Assembly: GCA_015486845.1 (NCBI GenBank)
Contig: WFQU01000077.1
Coordinates: 1 to 48,102 of the forward strand
Reading direction: 5' to 3'
DNA from: Anaerolineae bacterium
GTDB taxonomy: Bacteria > Chloroflexota > Anaerolineae > JAADDB01
Length of the DNA: 48,102 bases
Position numbers and translations under genes: made by a program. How positions within the stretch are numbered: the stretch's first letter is position 1; the number at the start of each line of letters is the position of its first letter. The notes below the pieces were generated by a model. The model worked only from the letters and a program-made list of their open reading frames with translations, was not told the DNA's origin and ran no database searches. Positions 7,184 to 15,072 of this stretch are shown piece after piece.

Positions 7184-10100
7184 CTACTGATGGCCTTGGT
7201 CAAGCCCGGATCCTCGCTCTAAGACTCGCGCCACAGCCCGCCCCAGTTGTTCCACCGTCAATGGCTTAATCAGGTAATCGGCTAAGCCTTCTTCCCGCAA
7301 AGCTGGCAATAATTGCTTCTCCGGATAGCCGGTCAATATGATCATCTTGATTTCAGGGTATTGCTTCCTAAGAGCACGAAACAGTGCCTCGCCACCCATT
7401 ACCGGCATGATCAGAGCACTAATCACCAACGCAACAGCTGATCCTGTTCCCTGGGAGGCATCACGGTCACATTGCGCCAGTATAGCCAACGCATCCCGAC
7501 CGTTGGCAGCCGTCAATACCCGGTAGTTCGACGACGTCAGAAAATCTGTCATGGCTTCGCGTATGGCCGTATTGTCTTCCACCAATAAGATGGTCTCTCC
7601 ATTTCCTCGCGGCGTTTCGCTAATAGCCATGGCCAACGGGTCTGGTTTTTCGATCTTTATTGCCGGTAAGTAAATCGTGAAGGTGGTCCCCTCTCCCAAT
7701 TTACTCGACACGTCGATATACCCCCCGTGCTGCTTCACGATCCCATACACCTGCGACAAGCCCAGTCCCGTTCCTTTCCCGACCTCTTTAGTAGTAAAAA
7801 AAGGGTCAAAGATGTGCGGCAAGTTCTCCGGCGGGATGCCTGTTCCGGTATCCGCGACAGTTATCCGCACCCATTCGCCTGCTGCCATCTCAGCTATAGG
7901 CGCTTGCGTGTGGTCCATCACCTGGATGCGTTCCAATTTCAGGCGTAATGTCCCCCCGTCCGGCAGCGCATCTCGCGCGTTGACGGCCAGGTTCAAGAAT
8001 ATTTGCTCTATGCGCGTTGGATCGGCGTTGATCATGTACACCTTATCACCATAATGCAGCCGGATTTCGATATGCTCCGGCAATGTGCGCTCCAGTAACT
8101 TGACTTGTTCCTTCAGAAAAGGCAACAAGTTCATGGCACGGCGTTCGAGGACGGCGCGCCGGCTAAAATCGAGGACTTGTTCGATTAGATCGCTGGCCCG
8201 CTTGGCCTGCTGAGCGATAGTTTCCAAATGTTTGCGTGTCTTCGGAAGGAGCTCAGCGTTTTTGCGCTCCATCTGGGCATAGAGAAGAATCACCGCTAAA
8301 ATATTGTTGAAGTCATGGGCAATGCCGGCCGCGAGTTGCCCCACGGCTGCCAGGCGCTCCTGTTGTTGGAGACGCCGTTGCACTTCCCGGACCTGGGTCA
8401 CCTCGCTGATGACCAGCACCTGCCCCGGGGAACCCGACCCATTCCCCATCGGTCGGGCCCGCACCTCAAAGACGCGATTTTCTGTTTTTACTTCATGCGG
8501 CAGCCCTTTAGCCGGTTTAATGAGCAGTTCCGCCAGGGGACGTCCGCCCAAATGGGTGAGCGTATCCTCCACCGCGGCATTAGCCAGCACTGCTAAGTGA
8601 TCCCGCGCTATGGGATTAGCCAGCACTACCCGATGATCGGCGTCTATCAGGAGCACACCGTCCGGTACACTATCCAGAATTTGTTGAATCTGCCGAGCCT
8701 GTTGTTGGATTTGTTCCAAGAATCGGGCATTCTGGATAGCGATGGCCGCTTGGGCGGCAAAAGTCCCCAGTATCCGCAGGTCTCGCTCGCCAAAGGCATT
8801 TGCCCGCCTGTTATCCATGATATCCAGCACGCCGATGACCCGATCTTGCCACTTGAGAGGGACACAAATCACGGAGCGGGCATCGGCATCGACAACCTGC
8901 GGAGATCTGCCTGCCCAGGTGCGCCGATCGGCCACGATCAAGGGCTCGCCATTCTGGAATGCCCGACCGGCACCTCCCTCACCTACACGCAAACGCAGAC
9001 CCGTGTAATCCTTTTCCAGACCGAGACTCGTCACGACAATTAACCGCTCCGCCACCGGATCGTAAAGATGAACCAACCCCCCTGTAGCGCCCACCAACCC
9101 CACCGCTCTTTCTACAATGGAATCGAGCAAGCGAGGTGTCTCTAACTGGGCGGTGATGTTCAAAGCAGTCTGGTGCAGGGCCGTCAGTTCTGTCAAACGC
9201 TGTTGGGTCTCCTGATACAGCCGGGCATTCTCCACTGCCATAGCCACTTGGTCGGCGATGGTGGCGAGCAGTTGCTGCTCCTCCTCGCCGTAAGCATTGG
9301 GACGGTAAGCTTGCACAGAGACGGCGCCGGTCACCCGATCGCCGATGCGCATCGGTACGCCCAACCAGGAAGCGGCGGCTTTCATCGTCCCCCAGAACCC
9401 AGCCTCTGGTAGATGGTCCTTTTCCTGCTCAAAATTCCGAACCAGGAGGGGCTGTGCCTCGCCGATCACGTGCGAGATCATCCCGACCCCCATCGGTTGT
9501 CGTTCCTCAGGCTGCTGGACCCCCTCGTCCACGCGAATACGGAAGTCGAGTTCATTGGTCTCTTCGTCGTAGAGCGCGACGAAAAAAGCATCGGGGCGGA
9601 AGATGGAAGCGATTTCCCGGCTTACTGCTTCCAGTAATTCATTCATCTCCAAGATGCCACTGGCTGCACTGGCGACGCGATTGATGGCCGCCAGCCGCTC
9701 GGCACGGCGGCGGGTATCTTCCTCCGCACGTTTGCGTTCGGTGATATCCAGTATCTGGGCTACGGTTTTCACTTGACCGGCGCCGGTGGCATCCCTGATT
9801 ACGCTGGAACTGATCTCCACCCGCCGCTTCTCGCCGTCAGGGTGAATGATATTGAACTCGTAGCGGGATGGGACCTCTTCTCCCTGTTGCCGCCGCACGT
9901 AGCGATCAGCAACCAGCTCCCGGCTCTCCTCGTCCAGGAACTCGCGAAAGTCGTGGCCCACGATCTCCTGGCGGGAACGGTCCAGAATACGACATAACTC
10001 GTCATTTATGTAGGTAAACCTATAACTGCCATCCACGATGAAGATACCAGCGTGTGAATATTCCACGATGGATCGGTAGCGCTCTTCCGACTCCTGCACT

Positions 10101-11329
10101 GCCTCCACGGCCTGGTGGTATCCTTCTTCCACTTCAATGTTGTGCAGAGCGAAAGCGATGTCTCCGGCAACCTCACTGAACAACGATTGTCCCGCTGCAT
10201 TGGTGACAAAATCGCCGGGGACAGAGACAGTCATCAAACCATAGATCTTCCCGTTATGTTCCAACCTGGCAGTCATCGCTCCCCGGCCGCCGTATTGGTT
10301 CGCCAGAGGGCAATCAGTGCAGTCGGAGTGCGGGTCTGTAGTAATTACAATTCCTGGCTGCGCCAACGCCTTCCGGCAGCAGGCGGGCAACACGCCACGC
10401 TGCAGTTGCTCGGCCAAAGGCAGAAAAGTCTCGCCCAATCCGGCTTCGACTGTCATCACCCCGGCTCCGGATTTGTCCAGCAGAGCAATCCAGGCATGAT
10501 AATAGCTGAGATCATTAATGAGATTCTTGCAAATACCTTGCAGCAAACGTTCACGGTTCTTCTCCCGGACAATGAGCTGATTAACACTACGAACGGAACG
10601 CAACACCGCATTGAGGTGTTTTAGCCTTCCTGCCGCCTGCCTATGGTTGATAATGATGGCCAACTGCGCCGAAAGAACCTCCAGACGGTGCAGATCTGAT
10701 TTTGTGAGAGGCTTTTTGCTGGATATTTCCAACAGACCAATGGCCTTGCCTGCTGTGAGGAGGGGAACAAGTATGACAGATCGTATACCCAGGACTTTGA
10801 GGATCTGGGGCACGAGTTTCCGAAGCGGCTCGCGTAATCTGTTGGAGAGAGAGATTGTTTCGACGAACTCGGTCGTTAAACGCTGGATGGCTGCGGGATC
10901 ATTGATGAGCTGCGGTTCACTCCTTTGCAGCGTTTCCAGGTACAGACTTCCTGCTTTCAACGGAAGTTGAATCCTCGGTATCTTAATGCCGATCAGCCGC
11001 TCAATGCGCTTGGTCATTCCCAGGGAAAGGACAAGACTCTGCATGACCAGGTATTTTTTGTCGTCGCTGACGAGATATGCCGTTGCCCCATCACTGAATC
11101 CTATTTTCTTTGTTCCCTCGGTTAACAAATGGATGATCTCCTGGATGCTGTCGCCCCGGTTGGCGGCCACATTCAGCGCATTGATCAGGGTCAGATCTCT
11201 CGCCTTTTGTCGGGCTTCCTCTTCTGCCTGCTTGCGTTCGGCGTCTACTGCCTCCAGCTCGGCAATTCGCCGGCGCAGTTCTGCCACTTCGTCTATGCCT
11301 TGCTCCTCTGTTTTATGTTTGTTTTGCAT
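7184..11329 (-). CDS. Multi-GAF/PAS hybrid sensor histidine kinase with degenerate receiver
   Basis: A 1381-residue soluble sensor kinase with no membrane segment. Domains in order: coiled coil 10-45, GAF-like 45-230, GAF 240-400 with cysteine-rich CC at 317-318 and CTDC at 337-340, PAS 415-530, GAF 545-705, GAF 715-870, PAS 880-985, HisKA 988-1060 with AGIAHDFNN (H1005), HATPase 1095-1223 with NLAVNARDA and VADTGTGIP, and a receiver at 1245-1370. The receiver keeps D1252, T1333 and K1355, but the phospho-acceptor position reads LVISALIMP with A1305 for Asp (codon GCT, one base from GAT). The kinase core looks intact, so the receiver may act without phosphorylation. No partner regulator is adjacent. 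Ligand and output are unknown. Confidence 0.92.
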   Translation of the reverse strand: MQNKHKTEEQGIDEVAELRRRIAELEAVDAERKQAEEEARQKARDLTLINALNVAANRGDSIQEIIHLLTEGTKKIGFSDGATAYLVSDDKKYLVMQSLVLSLGMTKRIERLIGIKIPRIQLPLKAGSLYLETLQRSEPQLINDPAAIQRLTTEFVETISLSNRLREPLRKLVPQILKVLGIRSVILVPLLTAGKAIGLLEISSKKPLTKSDLHRLEVLSAQLAIIINHRQAAGRLKHLNAVLRSVRSVNQLIVREKNRERLLQGICKNLINDLSYYHAWIALLDKSGAGVMTVEAGLGETFLPLAEQLQRGVLPACCRKALAQPGIVITTDPHSDCTDCPLANQYGGRGAMTARLEHNGKIYGLMTVSVPGDFVTNAAGQSLFSEVAGDIAFALHNIEVEEGYHQAVEAVQESEERYRSIVEYSHAGIFIVDGSYRFTYINDELCRILDRSRQEIVGHDFREFLDEESRELVADRYVRRQQGEEVPSRYEFNIIHPDGEKRRVEISSSVIRDATGAGQVKTVAQILDITERKRAEEDTRRRAERLAAINRVASAASGILEMNELLEAVSREIASIFRPDAFFVALYDEETNELDFRIRVDEGVQQPEERQPMGVGMISHVIGEAQPLLVRNFEQEKDHLPEAGFWGTMKAAASWLGVPMRIGDRVTGAVSVQAYRPNAYGEEEQQLLATIADQVAMAVENARLYQETQQRLTELTALHQTALNITAQLETPRLLDSIVERAVGLVGATGGLVHLYDPVAERLIVVTSLGLEKDYTGLRLRVGEGGAGRAFQNGEPLIVADRRTWAGRSPQVVDADARSVICVPLKWQDRVIGVLDIMDNRRANAFGERDLRILGTFAAQAAIAIQNARFLEQIQQQARQIQQILDSVPDGVLLIDADHRVVLANPIARDHLAVLANAAVEDTLTHLGGRPLAELLIKPAKGLPHEVKTENRVFEVRARPMGNGSGSPGQVLVISEVTQVREVQRRLQQQERLAAVGQLAAGIAHDFNNILAVILLYAQMERKNAELLPKTRKHLETIAQQAKRASDLIEQVLDFSRRAVLERRAMNLLPFLKEQVKLLERTLPEHIEIRLHYGDKVYMINADPTRIEQIFLNLAVNARDALPDGGTLRLKLERIQVMDHTQAPIAEMAAGEWVRITVADTGTGIPPENLPHIFDPFFTTKEVGKGTGLGLSQVYGIVKQHGGYIDVSSKLGEGTTFTIYLPAIKIEKPDPLAMAISETPRGNGETILLVEDNTAIREAMTDFLTSSNYRVLTAANGRDALAILAQCDRDASQGTGSAVALVISALIMPVMGGEALFRALRKQYPEIKMIILTGYPEKQLLPALREEGLADYLIKPLTVEQLGRAVARVLERGSGLDQGHQ

Positions 11330-11795
11330 TATGCCTTTTGTTCCTTTCTACTGGACGGCAGCCCCCCCGCCCAAGAGCGCACTACGTGACCCTCCATACC
11401 TGCTCTATACGACACAGATAGTGCCTTCAGGGATACTGTTGCACAGCGTGAAGGTAAAGAACGTTACTCTACCATGTACCCCACATTCACGTCTTTACGA
11501 CACCTATCCTTGTATGGCTTACAAAGAATAAATCACCGGAAAAACAGTACGTTATCTAATAATCCACGAGTATAAGTATATATTTCTGGTTAAATTTTGG
11601 GAAATGACTTAATGATATTGATTCTCCCCTGAAAATAAACTGGGACACAGATTAACGCTGGCTGCGCACGCAGATAGTAAATCAGATCAAAAAACTTGTT
11701 TCGTTACGGCGTCACGACCCCAGTAATCTTTACCGCCTTTCCTGGAAAATAGAACGCTGATCATCGCTGATGCGCGCTGATAAACACTCGGCTTT

Positions 11796-11828
11796 AGAAG
11801 TTCAACTTCTTGAAGAAGTTGAACTTCT
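11796..11828. repeat. Module H palindrome, copy 2
   Basis: 33 bp AGAAGTTCAACTTCTTG with its mirror arm, identical to the copy at 14216-14248. Confidence 0.85.
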
Positions 11829-11934
11829 GTTCGACGGCGTTTTCCGCCAGAGCGCACGGGGGGCAAATCCCCGTGCTACGTCGCTAAAAGCCCCCTGAAA
11901 GGGGGCTGCTGTAGGGCCGAATGAACATTCAGCC
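11796..11934 (+). repeat. Long direct repeat, copy 1 (module H plus hairpin string)
   Basis: 139 bp matched at 14216-14353 in the same orientation with, by eye, five substitutions and one single-base indel. It begins with the module H palindrome (11796-11828). Hairpins follow: GCACGGGG facing CCCCGTGC, AGCCCCC facing GGGGGCT around TGAAA, and GAATG facing CATTC. The two copies bracket fmt and the recombinase-like gene. Confidence 0.85.
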
Positions 11935-12026
11935 TGCGGTGCGCCTGTCTGCGTGCCCGCACAGGCAGGCCGCAAGACCATACCGACACCTCATGAACGT
12001 TGAGGGTTGCTGTAGGGCTGGTCTTT

Positions 12027-12055
12027 TTGGTTCTGACTAAAGGTTGCGCTATGAT
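12027..12055 (+). promoter_or_regulatory. Possible promoter for fmt
   Basis: TTGGTT (12027-12032), a 17 bp spacer, and TATGAT (12050-12055) about 33 bp before the fmt start. The -10 is good but the -35 matches only three of six consensus bases, so this is tentative. Confidence 0.4.
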
Positions 12056-12088
12056 AGACAAAAGAAATGGTGGAGGGGAGGTAAAATA

Positions 12089-13048
12089 ATGGCTTACAGG
12101 ACAATATTCATGGGCACGCCGGCGTTCGCACTACCGACATTGCGGGCGCTCCACGAAGCGGAGGAATATCAAATTGTTGGCGTTTTTACCAAGCCGGACC
12201 GGCCAGCAGGGCGGGGCAGAAAGTTACAGATGTCACCGGTGAAGCGTTACGCAAACGAAGCGGATTTGCCACTTTTCCAGCCGCGTTCACTGCGTCGCGC
12301 AGAACCGCAAAGCGAGCTCCTGCATTTGGTGCCAGATTTGATTATCGTGGCTGCTTACGGGTTGATCTTGCCCCCGGCCGTGCTGGATGCGCCTCGTTAT
12401 GGCGCTTTGAACGTGCACGCTTCGTTATTACCCCGGCACCGGGGCGCTTCTCCCATCGCCGCGGCCATCCGCGCCGGCGACCAGGAAAGCGGGATTACAA
12501 TCATGAAAATGGATCCGGGGTTGGATACCGGGCCAATCATAGCGCAGCAAGCCACGCCCATTGGCCCTGATGAGACGGCCGGAGAACTGGCATCGCGCCT
12601 GGCCGCAATGGGCGCAGCACTTTTGTTGGCAGTCTTGCCAAAATGGTTGGGGGGGGAATTGGTATCCGTACCGCAAGATGACAACTTGGCTACTTACGCA
12701 CCCATGATCAAGAAAGAAGAAGCCTGGCTGGATTGGACCCGACCGGCACTATTTTTGGCCCGGCAAGTGCGCGCTTTGAACCCCTGGCCGGTGGCGATGA
12801 CGACCTGGCAGGGCAAGCAATTGCGTATCTGGCAGGCGCGAGCGTTGGCACAAACGATGGCGGGCGAAGTAGGTCATATCGTTAATTGGCAAGGCATGCC
12901 GGCCGTTATCACTGGGACAGGTATCTTGTTATTGGAAGAAATTCAATTGGCCGGGAAAAAGCGGTTATCGGCGGCACAGTTTTGCCGGGGCTATCGCAAC
13001 TTTGTCGGTGGCAAACTGATTTCCCCTACTTCTACATTAGAAACATGA
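12089..13048 (+). CDS. fmt: Methionyl-tRNA formyltransferase
   Basis: A 319-residue enzyme that formylates initiator Met-tRNA using 10-formyl-tetrahydrofolate. The N-terminal GART-like domain has FMGTPAFALPTL at the start, then NVHASLLPRHRGASPI with catalytic N108 and H110, and MDPGLDTGPI with D146. The C-terminal OB-fold domain follows. I choose the ATG at 12089 because GGGAGG lies about 9 nt upstream and the protein then begins in the conserved way; the frame stays open 15 codons further. fmt often sits next to def, but no def gene is nearby. It and the next gene are the only plus-strand genes in the first 23 kb. Confidence 0.96.
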   Translation: MAYRTIFMGTPAFALPTLRALHEAEEYQIVGVFTKPDRPAGRGRKLQMSPVKRYANEADLPLFQPRSLRRAEPQSELLHLVPDLIIVAAYGLILPPAVLDAPRYGALNVHASLLPRHRGASPIAAAIRAGDQESGITIMKMDPGLDTGPIIAQQATPIGPDETAGELASRLAAMGAALLLAVLPKWLGGELVSVPQDDNLATYAPMIKKEEAWLDWTRPALFLARQVRALNPWPVAMTTWQGKQLRIWQARALAQTMAGEVGHIVNWQGMPAVITGTGILLLEEIQLAGKKRLSAAQFCRGYRNFVGGKLISPTSTLET

Positions 13049-13095
13049 CAAATTGCTATTCCATTCAATGGAAAGCTTGAACACGCCAACAACGG

Positions 13096-13124
13096 TTGAC
13101 AGGCGTTAATGTTAATGCTATAAT
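13096..13124 (+). promoter_or_regulatory. Consensus sigma-70-type promoter for the recombinase-like gene
   Basis: TTGACA (13096-13101), a 17 bp spacer, and TATAAT (13119-13124). Both hexamers match consensus exactly. Transcription should begin about 13131, leaving a leader of about 50 nt before the start codon at 13181. It lies just after fmt, so the downstream gene probably has its own strong constitutive transcription. Confidence 0.85.
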
Positions 13125-13180
13125 CCGTTTCCTACGGTGCAATAGAGCAAGCCGATACCTTCCCCCTTCACGAGGGTGCC

Positions 13181-14140
13181 ATGGACGAACAAAGGAAACT
13201 TTTTACAGAACCAACCGAAGATAGGCAGACGCGTAAAACAGCAGCGGCGGTGTTCCCTTCTCTGCAAAAACAGGAAAATCCAACGTTGAATAGTGCTGTG
13301 GCTGCTTTTCAGACTTACATGTTGGATCAACGCTTTTCGGCCAATACAGTAAAAGCCTTTTCCGGCGATTTGCGTTTGTTCGTGCAGTACATCGGCGGGG
13401 AGCGTCACGTTCGTGCCTTGACAACAGAAGATTTAGACCGTTTTTTGCACTATATTTTACACGAACGGGATGTACCGTGCAGTTCGAAAAGTTATGACCG
13501 GCGGGTGACAACCTTGAAGGTATTTTTCGGCTTCTTGAGCCAAGAGAATGTCATCATCGACGACCCGGCAGGACCTGTTTTGCACTTGAAAGCTAAATCG
13601 CCATTGCAGCGCATTTTACATAAGGACGAAATCGACCGCTTACTCTCTGTGACCAGAGACCGCTTGTGGGGACGCTCGCCTGATAGCCGGCCATATCTTT
13701 TAGTTAGCCTTTTTTTGCAAACTGGGATCAAGAAAAGCGAGGGAATGGCCATCAAGCTGGTGCACATGGATCGCAGTAACCCAACGGCGCCAATTTTAGA
13801 GATCCGTTATCAAGATGCTCGCTACGCGGCAAAGAACCGTAATTTGAGTTTCAGTCCCAGCTTGCTGCCGGTAATCGATCAATATGTCCGGCAATACCAC
13901 CCACAAACGTATCTTTTCGAATGCACAGCGCGTAATCTGGAATACGTGTTGAGCGATGCCGCCAAAGAAGCGGAAATCAAAGATCGGGTTTCTTTTGAAA
14001 TGTTACGTTGGACTTGTGCCGTGCGCGATTACCGCTATGGCATGGACGCCGAAATGTTGCGCAAGAAGCTAGGCCTTTCACCGATCTCTTGGCGGGAAAC
14101 ATTCGATAAAATACGACAATTGGCCAACCCTGGCTTGTAG
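13181..14140 (+). CDS. Tyrosine-recombinase-like protein with degenerate active site
   Basis: A 319-residue protein with the XerC/D two-domain plan. The SAM-like core-binding domain spans about 35-135 (AAFQTYMLDQRFSANTVKAF) and the catalytic-domain fold about 145-315. Aligned by eye to XerD, the first Arg motif TGLRxSE reads TGIKKSE (K184), H-x-x-R reads EMLR (E273, R276 kept), GHS reads GLS (L299), and the nucleophilic Tyr is F308 in RETFDKI. Four of six catalytic residues are therefore changed, and strand cleavage is not expected. The frame is full length with no stops, has GAGGG 6 nt before the ATG and a consensus promoter, so it looks like a functional gene with another role, perhaps DNA binding. 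I see no attachment sites. Confidence 0.85.
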   Translation: MDEQRKLFTEPTEDRQTRKTAAAVFPSLQKQENPTLNSAVAAFQTYMLDQRFSANTVKAFSGDLRLFVQYIGGERHVRALTTEDLDRFLHYILHERDVPCSSKSYDRRVTTLKVFFGFLSQENVIIDDPAGPVLHLKAKSPLQRILHKDEIDRLLSVTRDRLWGRSPDSRPYLLVSLFLQTGIKKSEGMAIKLVHMDRSNPTAPILEIRYQDARYAAKNRNLSFSPSLLPVIDQYVRQYHPQTYLFECTARNLEYVLSDAAKEAEIKDRVSFEMLRWTCAVRDYRYGMDAEMLRKKLGLSPISWRETFDKIRQLANPGL

Positions 14141-14585
14141 ATTTTCATCCCCACCGAAAACAGTTGACACAGAGACGCCAAGACGCAGAGCGTCTAAAAA
14201 ATCAGATCTCCTTTAAGAAGTTCAACTTCTTGAAGAAGTTGAACTTCTGATCGACGGCGTTTTCCGCCCGAGCGCACGGGGGGCAAATCCCCGTGCTACG
14301 TCGCCAAAAGCCCCCTGAAAGGGGCTACTGTAGGGCCGAATGAACATTCGGCCAGCGGTGCGAAGCGCCGGGCAATGATGGCATTTAGGCGACTAATAAT
14401 CACGACGTGCGGGGCCTTCGGGCTTTAGAAGTTCATGGCGGCGTTTTCAGCCGCTGCGGCGCGCCACAGGCTCATGACGACTACCACGAAACCCATTCAA
14501 TGCTATAGGCTGGCATCTGTCAATAACTTTGGCTTCCGGCCGCCAACGGACAACACAGAAAACTTTTTGTTCTACCTCAGTGCGA
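14141..14585. repeat. Intergenic gap filled by repeat modules
   Basis: 445 bp between converging genes with no credible coding sequence. A leader block (GACGCAGAGCGTCTAAAAAATCAG region, 14160-14210) is shared with 30245-30305. The long direct repeat copy 2 follows, then a half copy of module H near 14425, and module B at 14454-14469 in the inverted orientation. Confidence 0.8.
14216..14353 (+). repeat. Long direct repeat, copy 2
   Basis: 138 bp, about 96 percent identical by eye to 11796-11934 and in the same orientation. It contains module H (14216-14248) and the same three following hairpins. A third, partial and diverged relative is at 30311-30395. Confidence 0.85.
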
Positions 14586-15041
14586 TCAGGACGGCCGAAA
14601 AAGATGCTCTTCCCCCACACCGACAAAAGATTTAATGACATCCGGCGCGTGGACATATACCCCGTGGCCAATGTTGCTAATACTACCATCCGGCAAATAA
14701 ATTTCGCCGACAGCATGCACCACCCGACCGTTGGCCTTTTCAACCCGCCCAACGATGTGGACCGGCATACCCAACGGCACCGGTTGTTTGTAATCCACCT
14801 CTAAATGGACGGCTAAAACTTGATAGCCGGCTTGCCAAACGGCCATGCCCATGATCTCGTCCAAAAGTGCCGCCAAAGCACCACCATGGGCGTGCCCCGG
14901 CGGACCTTGTTGTGCTTCGCTAAACGTGAAATCGGTAAAAACTGTCCCATCTTCGTCAACCCAGAGTGTGGCGCCCATGCCCTGCGGGTTGGTACTTCCG
15001 CAAACAAAGCACTTGCCGTGTTCGGGAAACCGTTTTGCCAT
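14586..15041 (-). CDS. PaaI-like hotdog-fold thioesterase
   Basis: A 151-residue single hotdog domain, probably an acyl-CoA thioesterase. HAHGGALAALLDEIMG near residue 50 is the HGG-x-n-D/E motif of the PaaI/YigI-like families. The N-terminal CFVCGSTNPQGMG carries a CxxC typical of one subgroup. The substrate is unknown. ATG start, with only a distant GGAG (about 12 nt). It lies 31 bp after the LuxR-Kelch gene on the same strand and may share its transcript. Confidence 0.85.
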   Translation of the reverse strand: MAKRFPEHGKCFVCGSTNPQGMGATLWVDEDGTVFTDFTFSEAQQGPPGHAHGGALAALLDEIMGMAVWQAGYQVLAVHLEVDYKQPVPLGMPVHIVGRVEKANGRVVHAVGEIYLPDGSISNIGHGVYVHAPDVIKSFVGVGEEHLFRPS

Positions 15042-15072
15042 GAATGAAATCGCTCCTTATCTCGCTCTCGCT

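Larger units (their letters stand above)
11330..12088. repeat. Intergenic gap with repeat modules
   Basis: 759 bp without a credible gene. Positions 11380-11620 are AT-richer unique sequence. A possible minus-strand promoter for the kinase (TTCCCA, 17 bp, TATACT at 11575-11603) is weak. Module A copies lie at 11624-11676, the variant with GGCTGCGCACGCAGAT also seen at 29978-30006, and at 11741-11783. The long direct repeat follows at 11796-11934. The last part is leader and promoter sequence for fmt. Confidence 0.75.

Noticed and set aside
13060-13078. TTCCATTCAATGGAA palindrome after fmt as a terminator
   Set aside because: The stem is short and no T run follows.
13181-14140. Prophage or integrative element marked by an integrase
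   Set aside because: The protein lacks catalytic residues, no phage or conjugation genes are near, and no tRNA or attachment site is visible.
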